From Permianibacter aggregans (GTDB lineage: Bacteria > Pseudomonadota > Gammaproteobacteria > Enterobacterales > Permianibacteraceae), in the NCBI RefSeq assembly GCF_009756665.1, contig NZ_CP037953.1, positions 1,488,001-1,552,000 of the forward strand: a stretch of 64,000 nt of DNA, given 5' to 3'. Of the stretch, positions 8,771 to 18,141 are shown one piece after another. The position numbers and the translations under genes were made by a program. Each line of letters starts with the position of its first letter. The stretch's first letter is position 1. A model generated the notes under the pieces. It made no database searches. It was not told the origin of the DNA and worked only from the letters and a program-made list of their open reading frames with translations.

Positions 8771-9796
8771 TTACGTCCAGCTTAATACCACTTTGCCAGA
8801 ATTCCCCGAAGCCATTGTTTCAAAGCCTTGCTGGAATTCATCGACCGGAAATTGATGGGTGATGATCGGTGTTAAGTCGAGACCAGATTGAATCATCGCG
8901 ACCATCTTGTACCAGGTTTCGTACATTTCACGGCCGTAAATGCCTTTGATGATCAGGCCCTTGAAAATCACCTGATTCCAGTCGATCGCGGCCTCTGAAG
9001 GCGGAATGCCGAGCATCGCTATTTTGCCGCCATGATTCATCACTTCCAGCATCGAACGGAAGGCTTGCGGCACACCGGACATTTCCAGTCCGACATCAAA
9101 GCCTTCGTTCATTTTCAGTTCTTTCATGACGTCTTTGATGTTTTCCTTGCTGACGTTGACGGCGCGGGTCGCGCCCATTTTCTTCGCCAGCCCCAAGCGG
9201 TATTCGTTGACGTCGGTGATGACGATATGACGGGCGCCGACATGACGGCAGATCGCCACGGCCATGATGCCAATCGGACCGGCACCGGTGATCAGCACGT
9301 CTTCACCGACCATTTCGAATGACAGCGCCGTGTGCGTGGCGTTACCGAACGGATCGAAAATGGCGGCGATTTCATCCGGAATATCATCAGGGATCGGAAA
9401 AGCGTTTTCGGCCGGAATGCTCAAGTACTCGGCAAACGCGCCGGTGCGGTTGACGCCGACGCCAACGGTGTTGCGGCACAAGTGACGACGACCGGCACGG
9501 CAGTTGCGGCAGTGGCCGCAGACCAAATGACCTTCACCGGAAACGCGCTGGCCAATTTTCAGGCCGCGCACTTCCGAACCAACTTCAGCGACAACGCCGA
9601 CGTATTCGTGGCCAACGGCCATCGGCACCGGAATGGTTTTCTGTGCCCAATCATCCCATTTGTAGATGTGCATGTCGGTACCGCAGATCGCGGTCTTGGT
9701 GATTTTGATCAGCACATCATTCGGGCCGACTTGTGGCTTTGGTGCATCGACCATCCAAATGCCCGGTTCTGCTTTGGCTTTCGCAAGGGTTTTCAT
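8771..9796 (-). CDS. tdh: L-threonine 3-dehydrogenase
   Basis: Zinc-dependent NAD oxidoreductase converting L-threonine to 2-amino-3-ketobutyrate. The 341 residues match E. coli Tdh exactly in length. The catalytic zinc site ([22 protein letters not shown]), the structural zinc cysteines ([15 protein letters not shown]) and the nucleotide fold ([11 protein letters not shown]) are all present. It is downstream of kbl on the same strand with a 125-bp gap, so the unstable ketobutyrate is passed to Kbl to make glycine and acetyl-CoA. Confidence 0.97.
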   Translation of the reverse strand: MKTLAKAKAEPGIWMVDAPKPQVGPNDVLIKITKTAICGTDMHIYKWDDWAQKTIPVPMAVGHEYVGVVAEVGSEVRGLKIGQRVSGEGHLVCGHCRNCRAGRRHLCRNTVGVGVNRTGAFAEYLSIPAENAFPIPDDIPDEIAAIFDPFGNATHTALSFEMVGEDVLITGAGPIGIMAVAICRHVGARHIVITDVNEYRLGLAKKMGATRAVNVSKENIKDVMKELKMNEGFDVGLEMSGVPQAFRSMLEVMNHGGKIAMLGIPPSEAAIDWNQVIFKGLIIKGIYGREMYETWYKMVAMIQSGLDLTPIITHQFPVDEFQQGFETMASGNSGKVVLSWT

Positions 9797-9921
9797 GTTT
9801 CACCTGTTTGAATTCGCGCCTTCTGTTTGTCTTTGTCGTTTTCGACAAACCCGTTGCCGTCGAGGCATTCGGCGCACGGGACTCCCTTTTCGGAGAGCAA
9901 CAAAAATTGCTGAAGATTGGG

Positions 9922-11112
9922 TTACTTGATCACACCCAGTTCACGACCGACTTTGGCAAATGCTGCGACGGCCTTGTCGATATGATGCGTTTCATGCGCT
10001 GCCGACATCTGCGTGCGGATGCGGGCCTGACCTTTCGGCACCACCGGGAAGGAAAAGCCAATGACGTAAATGCCTTCTTTCAGCATCCGGTTGGCAAATT
10101 CTTTCGCCAACGCGGCATCGCCGAGCATGACCGGGATAATCGGATGATCGGCACCGGCCAAGGTAAAGCCGAGTGCGCTCATTTTCTCGCGGAAGTAGGC
10201 GGCATTCTTACGCAGCTTATTGCGCAGGTGTTCACCGCCTTCGAGCAATTCCAGACAACGAATCGTTGCCGAAGCAATCGCCGGCATCAGCGTGTTCGAG
10301 AACAGATAAGGACGCGAACGGTTGCGCAGCCAATCGATGATTTCCTTGCGACCGGAGGTGTAGCCACCGGATGCGCCACCGAGCGCTTTGCCCAGCGTGC
10401 CGGTGATGATGTCGACGCGATCCATAACGCCACAGAATTCATGAGTGCCGCGACCTTTGTCACCAATAAAGCCGACGGCATGCGAGTCATCGACCATGAC
10501 CATGGCGCCGTATTTGTCGGCCAGATCGCAAACCGCTTTCAGGTTGGCGATGATGCCATCCATCGAGAACACACCATCGGTCGCGATCAATTTGAAGCGG
10601 CAGCCTTCAGCTTCTTTCAGCTTGGCTTCCAGATCGGCCATGTCGTTGTTGTTGTAGCGAAAGCGTTTGGCTTTGCACAGACGCACACCATCGATGATCG
10701 AAGCGTGATTGAGTGCGTCGCTGATCACCGCATCTTCTTCGCCGAGCAGGGTTTCAAATAAACCGCCGTTGGCGTCAAAGCAGGACGAATACAGAATGGT
10801 GTCTTCGGTGCCGAGAAACTTCGACAAGCGCTGCTCCAGATCCTTGTGCACTTTTTGCGTGCCGCAGATAAAACGCACCGAGGCCATGCCGAAACCGTTT
10901 TGATCGAGCGAGCTTTTGGCCGCTTCAATTAATTGTTTGTTGTTGGCAAGGCCAAGATAGTTGTTGGCGCAGAAGTTGATGACCGATTCGCCGCTGGTGA
11001 CATGAATGTCGGCCGTTTGCTGCGAATCGATGACTCGTTCGTCTTTGTATAGGCCGGTGGCTTTCAGTTCTTCGATTTGGCTTTGCAGATGCTGGAGAAA
11101 GGCGTCACGCAT
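9922..11112 (-). CDS. kbl: Glycine C-acetyltransferase (2-amino-3-ketobutyrate CoA ligase)
   Basis: PLP enzyme of the alpha-oxoamine synthase family that cleaves 2-amino-3-ketobutyrate with CoA to glycine and acetyl-CoA. The 396 residues match the family. The PLP lysine lies in [15 protein letters not shown], with substrate-site motifs NNYLGLANN and [10 protein letters not shown]. It is the first gene of the kbl-tdh threonine degradation operon. Its promoter region adjoins the MITE-like element upstream of ggt. Confidence 0.97.
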   Translation of the reverse strand: MRDAFLQHLQSQIEELKATGLYKDERVIDSQQTADIHVTSGESVINFCANNYLGLANNKQLIEAAKSSLDQNGFGMASVRFICGTQKVHKDLEQRLSKFLGTEDTILYSSCFDANGGLFETLLGEEDAVISDALNHASIIDGVRLCKAKRFRYNNNDMADLEAKLKEAEGCRFKLIATDGVFSMDGIIANLKAVCDLADKYGAMVMVDDSHAVGFIGDKGRGTHEFCGVMDRVDIITGTLGKALGGASGGYTSGRKEIIDWLRNRSRPYLFSNTLMPAIASATIRCLELLEGGEHLRNKLRKNAAYFREKMSALGFTLAGADHPIIPVMLGDAALAKEFANRMLKEGIYVIGFSFPVVPKGQARIRTQMSAAHETHHIDKAVAAFAKVGRELGVIK

Positions 11113-11269
11113 GAGAATTCAGATTCCTGGGGGCTGAATAGGCGGAAAGCCGTTATTTTAGCGGCTTTTCAAGCAGTACGTGGTCTTATCCCCGGCTTTG
11201 AACGTAAACGCAGGCGGCAATATTGCCCACAGACAGACCCGCGAAACCTGCTGCGGCGCATTTGTGCCA

Positions 11270-11585
11270 GGGGCTGTTGGCGTTTGCCAAATCGCTGCGT
11301 TGCCGCCCAGAGCGGCGCCAGGCAAGGCGCGAGGAGAGTGGTTTGGTCATTCCAAATGAACGACGAGCAACGCCGCATGGCGCTGTTCTGGGCGCAACCC
11401 GAAGGGACGGGCCGCCCGTGGCGCATTGCGGCGTCATTCGTCACTCATGTACGTCAAGTACACTGCGCTCCTCATTTCTGCGCCCCACAGGGACGTGGGA
11501 AGTGTCGCAAGCGCGTCAGGAACGCGCGCGACCACTGCGCCACGGGCGACTCCGTCGCAGTGACTTGGCAAACGCCAACAACCCC
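11270..11585. mobile_element. MITE-like element with 21-bp terminal inverted repeats
   Basis: The element is 316 bp with 21-bp ends that are inverted repeats with a single mismatch (left end ggggctgttggcgtttgcc..., right end ...ggcaaacgccaacaacccc). It has no transposase. Internal sequence is GC-rich with several short palindromes. No target-site duplication is obvious. It fills most of the 512-bp gap between kbl and ggt, ends 39 bp before the chosen ggt start and only 3 bp before an upstream in-frame ATG at 11589. An open frame runs across it into ggt but is not thought to be translated. Confidence 0.7.
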
Positions 11586-11624
11586 TTTATGTTTTCGCCT
11601 TTCCCGACCACGATTGCGACTACG

Positions 11625-13328
11625 ATGAATAAACTGCTGACTGCCCTGTTGCTTACCATGTCCGCCACCATCAGCCACGGCGCCGATCGCATCACCGACG
11701 CCCCGTTTGCCACCCGCTCCGAAGTCATCGCGCCGAAAGCGATGGCCGCGACCAGCCAGCCGCTGGCGACCCAGGTGGCGCTCGACATCATGAAACAAGG
11801 CGGTAACGCCATCGATGCTGCCATCGCCGCCAATGCGGCCATCGGCCTGATGGAACCAACTGGCAACGGCATCGGCGGCGATTTGTACGCAATAGTCTGG
11901 GACGCGAAAAGCCAGAAGCTCTATGGTCTGAACGGCTCCGGCCGCTCACCGAAAGCACTGACGCTGGAGAAACTGAAAGCAGAACTCAACAAACTTGGTG
12001 TAAGCAACATCCCGGCCCATGGCCCGCTGCCGGTCAGCGTACCGGGCACCGTCGATGCCTGGTTCACGTTGCATAAACGCTTCGGCAAGTTGCCGATGAA
12101 CAAGGTTTTGCAGCCGACCATCGACTACGCCACCGAGGGCTTCCCGGTCTCCGATGTCATTGCCTACTACTGGCAGCGCAGCACACCGGTGCTGAGCAAG
12201 TTTCCCGGCTTCAAGGAGCAGTTCACCCGCGACGGCAAGGCGCCGGTCAAAGGCGAGATGTGGCGCAATCCGCATTTGGCCTACACGCTGAAAACCATCG
12301 CCAGCAAAGGCCGCGACGGCTTCTACACCGGCAAAATCGCCAAGACCATTGCCGACTACGTGCAGGCCCAGGGCGGTTATTTGAGCGTCGAGGATCTGGC
12401 CAACCACCGCAGTGAATGGGTCGAGCCGGTGTCGACCGACTACCGCGGCTACACCGTTTGGGAGCTGCCGCCGAATACCCAGGGCATCGCCGCGCTGCAA
12501 ACGCTGAATATTCTTGAAGGCTATGATTTTTCGAACATTTCATTCGGCTCTGCCGAGCACCTGCATCTGCTGACCGAGTCGATCAAACTGGCCTTTGCCG
12601 ACCGGGCCAAGCTCTATGCCGATATGGATTTCTATAAAACCCCGGTCGACAGACTGATTTCCAAGGACTACGCCAACGAGCGCCGGAAACTCATCGACCC
12701 GAACCGGGCGATGAAAAAAGTCGCCGCCGGTCCGAAGGTGCTGCAGGAAGGCGACACCATTTACCTGACCACAGCCGACAAGGACGGCAACATGGTGTCA
12801 CTGATCCAGAGCAATTACCGCGGCATGGGCTCCGGCATGACCCCGCCGGGCCTGGGCTTCATCCTGCAGGATCGCGGCGAGCTGTTCTCGCTGGAGGAAG
12901 GCCACGCCAACGTCTACGCACCGGGCAAGCGTCCGTTCCAGACCATCATCCCGGCCTTTATCACCAAGGACGGCAAGCCCTGGGTGTCGTTCGGCCTGAT
13001 GGGCGGCGGCATGCAGCCGCAGGGCCATGTCCAGATCGTCATGAACCTGATCGATTTCGGCATGAACCTGCAGGAAGCCGGCGACGCGCCAAGGCTGTAT
13101 TGGGAGTCGGTGCAGGAGCCGACCGGCGGCACGATGACCGACGGCGGTACCGTGCATCTGGAATCGGGTTTCGGCTGGGAAGTGATTCGCGGCCTGCTGC
13201 AAAAAGGCCATCAAGTGCAATGGGCGCTCGGCCCTTACGGCGGCTATCAGGCGATCCAGAAAGCCGACAACGGCGTATATATCGGCGCCAGTGAGTCGAG
13301 GAAGGACGGGCAAGCGGCCGGTTACTAG
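11625..13328 (+). CDS. ggt: Gamma-glutamyltransferase (periplasmic)
   Basis: N-terminal nucleophile hydrolase that removes or transfers the gamma-glutamyl group of glutathione and related peptides. The product of 567 residues starts with a signal peptide (MNKLLTALLLTMSATISHGA) and is made as a precursor that cuts itself into two chains. The likely nucleophile is Thr378 in GDTIYLTTADKDGN, by alignment of the DKDGN motif with E. coli Ggt. The large-chain motifs GGNAIDAAIAAN and GNGIGGD are intact. An in-frame ATG at 11589 is an alternative start. The MITE-like element directly upstream may supply or disrupt its promoter. Confidence 0.95.
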   Translation: MNKLLTALLLTMSATISHGADRITDAPFATRSEVIAPKAMAATSQPLATQVALDIMKQGGNAIDAAIAANAAIGLMEPTGNGIGGDLYAIVWDAKSQKLYGLNGSGRSPKALTLEKLKAELNKLGVSNIPAHGPLPVSVPGTVDAWFTLHKRFGKLPMNKVLQPTIDYATEGFPVSDVIAYYWQRSTPVLSKFPGFKEQFTRDGKAPVKGEMWRNPHLAYTLKTIASKGRDGFYTGKIAKTIADYVQAQGGYLSVEDLANHRSEWVEPVSTDYRGYTVWELPPNTQGIAALQTLNILEGYDFSNISFGSAEHLHLLTESIKLAFADRAKLYADMDFYKTPVDRLISKDYANERRKLIDPNRAMKKVAAGPKVLQEGDTIYLTTADKDGNMVSLIQSNYRGMGSGMTPPGLGFILQDRGELFSLEEGHANVYAPGKRPFQTIIPAFITKDGKPWVSFGLMGGGMQPQGHVQIVMNLIDFGMNLQEAGDAPRLYWESVQEPTGGTMTDGGTVHLESGFGWEVIRGLLQKGHQVQWALGPYGGYQAIQKADNGVYIGASESRKDGQAAGY

Positions 13329-13342
13329 ATAATTGTCCACCT

Positions 13343-13375
13343 CGGCGTACCCTTCAGACGGTACGCCGGTCTTTC
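13343..13375 (+). terminator. Probable terminator after ggt
   Basis: The stem cggcgtacc / ggtacgccg is followed by a short pyrimidine run (gtctttcgtt), 15 bp after the ggt stop. The T-tract is imperfect. Confidence 0.6.
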
Positions 13376-13460
13376 GTTGTATAGCTTGCCGTCGCGGTAG
13401 CGCTTGTCACAAAAGCGGCCGCGCATTACCCTTGCACGCCCCGTGTTTAGTGGTATTGGC

Positions 13461-14399
13461 ATGAAAAGCGTTCTGGTGCTCTGGTACTCGCAGAGTGGTC
13501 AACTGGCCCAAGTAATGGAACAGGTGGTTTTTCCGTTGCGCATGGCGTCGGATATCCGCCTCGAAGAGCGTCAGCTTGAGCCGCAAACACCCTACCCGTT
13601 TCCCTGGTCGTTCTGGCAGTTTCTCGATGCCTTTCCGGAAACCGTGACGCTGAAACCGGGACCGATCAAGCCGTTGCATCTGGACCTGAATCAGCGCTAC
13701 GACCTGATCATCATCGGCTACCCGATTTGGTTCCTGTCGCCGCCACCGCCGCTGACCGCCTTTCTGCAAAGCGAAGAAGCCAAACGCTTGCTGCCGAATA
13801 CCCCGGTGGTCACCGTTACCGCCTGCCGCAATATGTGGCTAATGGCGCAGGAAACGGTGAAAACCTTACTCAATCGCAATGGCGCCAATCATGTCGACCA
13901 TATTGCCTTGACCGATCAGGGCGATGCCTTTTCAACATTTATCACGACACCACGCTGGATGTTGACCGGCAAGAAAAACGCGTTCTGGAAATTCCCGCCG
14001 GCCGGTGTTGCCCCCAGCGACATCAACGCCAGCTCGCGCTTTGGTGAGGCGATTAAGGAAGCGCTACGCAAAGGCCAACAGCAACGCAGTATGTTGCAAG
14101 GGCTCGGTGCCTGCGATGTCGATGCCCGTTTGATCGCCAGCGAAAAAATCGGCAAGCGCTCATTCACCATCTGGGGCACGTTACTGTCGAAACTCGGCAA
14201 ACCCGGTTCATTTATCCGCCGCATTGGCCTTGGTATTTATGTCACGTTCCTGCTGGCGATGATCATTACCGTCGTGCCGATCACGATGCTGATTAAATTC
14301 CTGTTGCGGCCGCTGCTGAAGAACAAACTGGAGCAGTTGAAGCAACAGTTCGAACAACCTTCTGGTTCATCCCGGGACCGCATACGAACAGCATCATGA
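13461..14399 (+). CDS. DarA-like (dialkylresorcinol condensing enzyme family) flavodoxin-fold membrane protein
   Basis: A 312-residue protein whose N-terminus reads as a flavodoxin/NAD(P)H-dehydrogenase fold (KSVLVLWYSQSGQLAQVMEQVV, then DLIIIGYPIWFL), with an SQSG phosphate-binding loop. Residues about 255-285 form one or two membrane helices close to the C-terminus. It resembles proteins annotated as dialkylresorcinol condensing enzyme (DarA), whose chemistry is poorly defined. It overlaps the KAS III gene by four bases (ATGA), so the two are translationally coupled. The start chosen is the family-like MKSVLVLWYSQ; the open frame begins 57 bp earlier. Confidence 0.72.
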   Translation: MKSVLVLWYSQSGQLAQVMEQVVFPLRMASDIRLEERQLEPQTPYPFPWSFWQFLDAFPETVTLKPGPIKPLHLDLNQRYDLIIIGYPIWFLSPPPPLTAFLQSEEAKRLLPNTPVVTVTACRNMWLMAQETVKTLLNRNGANHVDHIALTDQGDAFSTFITTPRWMLTGKKNAFWKFPPAGVAPSDINASSRFGEAIKEALRKGQQQRSMLQGLGACDVDARLIASEKIGKRSFTIWGTLLSKLGKPGSFIRRIGLGIYVTFLLAMIITVVPITMLIKFLLRPLLKNKLEQLKQQFEQPSGSSRDRIRTAS

Positions 14400-15538
14400 A
14401 CGCTTACATCAATCGCATTGCGGCTTATCTGCCCAATGAACCGATCGCCAACGAGCAAATGGAACAATTGCTCGGCACGGTCAACAGCAAACCTTCACGC
14501 AGCAAGCGCATCGTGTTGCGCAACAATGGCATTCAAAAACGCCATTATGTGCTGTGTCCGAACACTGGTCAGCCGCGTTACAACAACGCCTCACTGACCG
14601 CGCAGGCTGTGCGCCGCTTGTGCGGCGAGCAATTCGCACTGGAACAACTCGATTGCCTGAGTGTCGGCACCTCGATGCCCGATCAACTGATGCCGAACCA
14701 TGGCGTCATGGTTCATGGCGAACTCGGCAATCCGGCCTGCGAAGTCGTGACCACCGCCGGCATTTGTCTGGCTGGCACGACAGCGCTGAAATATGCCTGG
14801 ATGAGCGTGCTGACCGGCCAGGCCGAACGGGCCGTGGCGACCGGTTCGGAAGTGGCGTCGCTGGTCATGCGTTCGCAGCAATTCGAAGCCGAAACGGCTG
14901 CGCGTATTCAGGCGCTGGAAGAAAATCCTGAACTCGCTTTCGAAAAAGATTTTCTGCGCTGGATGCTGTCCGATGCCGCCGGCGCGGTGCTGATTCAGTC
15001 GCGTCCGAACGCCGAGGATATTTCCTTGCGCATCGACTGGATTGATGTCTTTTCTTATGCTCATGAACTGCCCGCGTGCATGTATGCCGGCGCGGTCAAG
15101 GATGAAGCCGGCAAGCTGCGCGGCTGGAGCCAGTTCTCCCACGCCGAACTTGGCGCCCAGTCGGTCATGGCCGTCAAACAGGACGTCAAATTGCTGAACA
15201 GCAATGTCGTCAATTACTGCCTGGTGAAACCGCTGCAAAGTCTGAGGAAAAAACGCGGGCTTAGCGCCGAACAAATCGACTGGTTCCTGCCGCATATGTC
15301 CTCGTACTTTTTCGAGAAACCGATCGCCGAAGGCCTCGCGGAAATCGGCATGGCCATTCCGGCTGAGCGCTGGTTCACCAATCTGAAAGAGCGCGGTAAC
15401 ACCGGCTCGGCCTCCATCTATTTGATGCTGGAAGAAATCTTCAATCAGCGCGTCTGCCAAAAAGGCCAGCGCTTACTCTGCTTTGTGCCGGAAAGCGGGC
15501 GCTTTTCCAGCGCTTTCATTCATCTGACCGTGGTCTGA
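14396..15538 (+). CDS. Beta-ketoacyl-ACP synthase III family enzyme (DarB-like)
   Basis: Thiolase-fold condensing enzyme, 380 residues, longer than housekeeping FabH (about 317). The catalytic triad is visible as Cys124 (TTAGICLAGTTAL), His300 (FLPHMSSYFF) and Asn335 (ERGNTGSAS). It probably condenses or transfers an acyl chain held as a thioester. Next to a DarA-like gene it looks like DarB of dialkylresorcinol pathways, but in this four-gene set, with a BtrH-like protein and an ABC exporter, the product is unknown. It lies four bases upstream of the next small gene. Confidence 0.85.
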   Translation: MNAYINRIAAYLPNEPIANEQMEQLLGTVNSKPSRSKRIVLRNNGIQKRHYVLCPNTGQPRYNNASLTAQAVRRLCGEQFALEQLDCLSVGTSMPDQLMPNHGVMVHGELGNPACEVVTTAGICLAGTTALKYAWMSVLTGQAERAVATGSEVASLVMRSQQFEAETAARIQALEENPELAFEKDFLRWMLSDAAGAVLIQSRPNAEDISLRIDWIDVFSYAHELPACMYAGAVKDEAGKLRGWSQFSHAELGAQSVMAVKQDVKLLNSNVVNYCLVKPLQSLRKKRGLSAEQIDWFLPHMSSYFFEKPIAEGLAEIGMAIPAERWFTNLKERGNTGSASIYLMLEEIFNQRVCQKGQRLLCFVPESGRFSSAFIHLTVV

Positions 15539-15542
15539 AACC

Positions 15543-15944
15543 ATGCAGCAAAAAGACGTCAGCCAGACTCACAGCGACATTCTGCAAGGCCAGCGCAAAA
15601 TCGTTTACGCGCTCGACGACAACGGCGAATACAAGCGCGTACCAAGCAGCGGCTGGGAGGCCGAGGAACTGGTCACCCAGGATGCCAATGACTGGTTCGA
15701 TCAACAGGCCGCCGAGGCGCTGAGTGAATACCAGCGCGGCCAGTGTTCGATTCTGAAGTTTCATATGTTCAAGCGCCGGATGGACGCCGAAACCTTGAGT
15801 CAGGCCACCGGTATCTGGTTATGGCGGGTGCGCCGGCATTTACGCGCTGGCGGTTTTGAACAACTCAAATCTTCGCTGCAACAACGTTATGCCGAAGCAC
15901 TGGGCGCCAGTGTCGAGCAACTGCTGACCATCGACGGCCAATAA
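15543..15944 (+). CDS. Small HTH-like protein of the DarA/KAS III/BtrH locus
   Basis: A 133-residue soluble protein that I do not recognise. The central part (RRMDAETLSQATGIWLWRVRRHLRAGGFEQL) looks like a helix-turn-helix of the XRE kind, where LSQATGIWLWRVRRHL would be the two helices. The N-terminal part (KIVYALDDNGEYKRVPSSGWEAEELVT) is unlike known regulators. It is packed between the KAS III gene (4-bp gap) and the BtrH-like gene (17-bp gap), so it is part of the operon and may be its regulator or a structural partner. Confidence 0.6.
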   Translation: MQQKDVSQTHSDILQGQRKIVYALDDNGEYKRVPSSGWEAEELVTQDANDWFDQQAAEALSEYQRGQCSILKFHMFKRRMDAETLSQATGIWLWRVRRHLRAGGFEQLKSSLQQRYAEALGASVEQLLTIDGQ

Positions 15945-15961
15945 CCCTTTCAGGAAACCCC

Positions 15962-16969
15962 ATGTCCGAGGCGACGACGTTTACCCATTACCAATCCGCG
16001 CACTGCGAAAGCGGCGTTTCTGCTTCGATGCTGCGCCATCATGGATTTCCGGTCAGCGAAGCGATGGTCTTTGGCTTGTCGAGCGCGCTGTCGTTTGCTT
16101 TTCTGCCATTCATCAAAATCAATCAGCTGCCGTTGATTGCCTACCGGATGCCTCCGCGTTTTATCGTCAACGGCCTGCGCAAGCTGCTGCAACTGCCGAT
16201 GAAATTCGAAACCTTCGGCAATGCTGAAGCCGGCATGAAGCGACTGGATCAGTTGTTGGCCGAAGGCCGCGTCGTCGGCTTGCAGACCTCGGTATTTTTT
16301 CTGCCGTATTTTCCGCCGTCGATGCGCTTCCATTTCAATGCCCATAACCTGATGGTCATTGGCAAGGAAGGCGATGACTACCTGATCAGCGACCCGGTTT
16401 TCGAGAACGTTACCCGCTGTGCCAGTGCCGACTTGCAACGGGCGCGTTTTGTTCGTGGCGTATTGGCGCCAAAGGGTCTGCTGTATTTCCTCGACGGCGA
16501 ACCGGGCAAAACTATCGATCGCGAGATGGTGCTGAAAGCGCTGAAGAAAACTTGCCGGATCATGCTGTATACGCCGGTGTCATTCATTGGTGCCAGCGGC
16601 GTCAAAAGCCTGGCCAAGGCGCTGAAGAAAATCAGTGGTAAAAAGGATGAGGCTTACATCAAACGCTACATCGGTCATGTGATTCGAATGCAAGAAGAAA
16701 TCGGCACCGGCGGTGCTGGCTTTCGTTTTCTGTACGCGGCATTTCTGCAAGAAGCAGGGCAGCAGTTCAATTTACCCGAGCTGAAATCGTTCTCGACGAG
16801 ATTAACTGCGATCGGTGACGAGTGGCGTGAGTTCGCCGTCAAGGCAGCGCGCATGAGCAAAGGCCGGTTGAAATTGAATACCTCGGAATTGATCACGTTT
16901 CTGGAAAACCTGTCGGCCGCGGAAGATCAATTTTTCCGCGACTTGTACGCCTACGTCAAAGCGCAGTAA
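15962..16969 (+). CDS. BtrH N-terminal domain protein (putative acyl/peptidyl transferase)
   Basis: A 335-residue protein. Residues about 8-160 match the BtrH N-terminal fold, a papain-like domain: HCESGVSASMLRHHG with a Cys that could be the nucleophile, FHFNAHNLMVIGKEGDDYLISDP with the His, and an Asp. In butirosin biosynthesis BtrH moves an aminoacyl side chain from a carrier protein to an aminoglycoside. The C-terminal half is helical and without known domain. It is the last gene of the DarA/KAS III operon, converging on the ABC transporter with a 12-bp gap. By context it may transfer the acyl product of the KAS III enzyme. Confidence 0.75.
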   Translation: MSEATTFTHYQSAHCESGVSASMLRHHGFPVSEAMVFGLSSALSFAFLPFIKINQLPLIAYRMPPRFIVNGLRKLLQLPMKFETFGNAEAGMKRLDQLLAEGRVVGLQTSVFFLPYFPPSMRFHFNAHNLMVIGKEGDDYLISDPVFENVTRCASADLQRARFVRGVLAPKGLLYFLDGEPGKTIDREMVLKALKKTCRIMLYTPVSFIGASGVKSLAKALKKISGKKDEAYIKRYIGHVIRMQEEIGTGGAGFRFLYAAFLQEAGQQFNLPELKSFSTRLTAIGDEWREFAVKAARMSKGRLKLNTSELITFLENLSAAEDQFFRDLYAYVKAQ

Positions 16970-16981
16970 GTCAGCAGCGAT

Positions 16982-18139
16982 TTATTCCCGCATCAGCGCT
17001 TGCAAGCGCCAACTGGCCAACAACAACAGCAATAAACCGAGCGTAAACAACAGCGTTGTCGGCAACCACAATTGCCCGATATCAGCTTGACCGCTGAGCA
17101 CTTCAATCAAGCCTTCCATGCCCCAGTTCATCGGCGAATAGGCAGCGAGCTCACGCATGAATTGTGGCATCACCAAGGTCGGCACCATGATGCCACCGAT
17201 GGCGCCGAGCAGGATATTGCCGACACCGCCAAACATCGTTGCCTGCTCGGTGGTTTTCGCGACCGTTGCGATCAGGAAAGCCAAGCCCAATGCCGCTGCG
17301 CTGACCGCGGATATCATCAGCCACAGCGCCAGCCAATGCTCGCCGATAATCAAGGTATCGCCGCCAAACAGCGGCACCACATAACGGCCGACCAGCAACA
17401 TCAATCCGGCTTGAATCAGATTGACCAGATGGAACGGCAGCCATTTACCGGCCAGGATCAGCAGCGGCGAAACGCGCATCGCGGCCAGACGCATCAATGT
17501 GCCCTGTTGACGCTCACCGATGATGACATTCGACAGCGGAATGACGACGAAAAACATGCCGAAGGTCAGCCAGGCAGGCACCGATTGTTGTACGGCGTTC
17601 AGTGCCTGTTGCTGTTCGACCAGATGACGAGCATTGACCTGAATTGATTTATCAACCGAGTAACTGCTGCCAAATTGTTTCAGTTGCGGATTCAATACCT
17701 TATTGATGCGCACAACGGCGAGCGCCCGTTCCAGGCGTGCTTGCAGCGCCTGAACAATGGCCATCGACACACTTGGCTTGGCCAGTATTTCCAAAGCAAT
17801 GGGTTGATTGACGTTGTGCAAGTCGTCATCGAATTCTTCCGGCAGTACGATGGCCCAAACCACATCAGCCTGATGTAAATCCTCGATCACTGGCGAGCGA
17901 TCGGAAAAGACTGTCGCCCCCTGCAATTGCATTTCTTCCAGCAGCCAGTCGAGTGCCTCCGAAGGTTGACCATAGACGATAGGTAAACCGGTGGCATGCA
18001 ACGACGGTTTGAAGGTGTCTTTCAGCGCCAACGACATGACCAGAATGAACACGGCCGGCATCACGAACAGCACCAGCAAACCATGCCAATCACGCAGCAG
18101 GCAACGCCATTCTTTTTCCAGCAAGGCCAGCAGCTTCAT
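16982..18139 (-). CDS. ABC-2 type transporter permease
   Basis: Inner-membrane export permease of 385 residues. The start is the ATG two bases after the stop of the ATPase gene (MKLLALLEKEWRCLLRDWHG), typical of ABC-2 permeases with one N-terminal membrane helix (LLVLFVMPAVFILVMSLA), a large extracytoplasmic loop (residues about 45-190) and five more helices, with the family motif in NVIIGERQQGTLMRLAAMRVSP. It works with the preceding ATPase, presumably exporting a lipid or natural product. It is 12 bp from the end of the BtrH-like gene, which makes it the probable exporter of that locus. Confidence 0.9.
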   Translation of the reverse strand: MKLLALLEKEWRCLLRDWHGLLVLFVMPAVFILVMSLALKDTFKPSLHATGLPIVYGQPSEALDWLLEEMQLQGATVFSDRSPVIEDLHQADVVWAIVLPEEFDDDLHNVNQPIALEILAKPSVSMAIVQALQARLERALAVVRINKVLNPQLKQFGSSYSVDKSIQVNARHLVEQQQALNAVQQSVPAWLTFGMFFVVIPLSNVIIGERQQGTLMRLAAMRVSPLLILAGKWLPFHLVNLIQAGLMLLVGRYVVPLFGGDTLIIGEHWLALWLMISAVSAAALGLAFLIATVAKTTEQATMFGGVGNILLGAIGGIMVPTLVMPQFMRELAAYSPMNWGMEGLIEVLSGQADIGQLWLPTTLLFTLGLLLLLLASWRLQALMRE

Positions 18140-18141
18140 GA

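Noticed and set aside
11223-11624. N-terminal extension of ggt across the MITE-like element
   Set aside because: The extended frame has no signal peptide or family similarity; the signal peptide starts at 11625 (or 11589), after the element.
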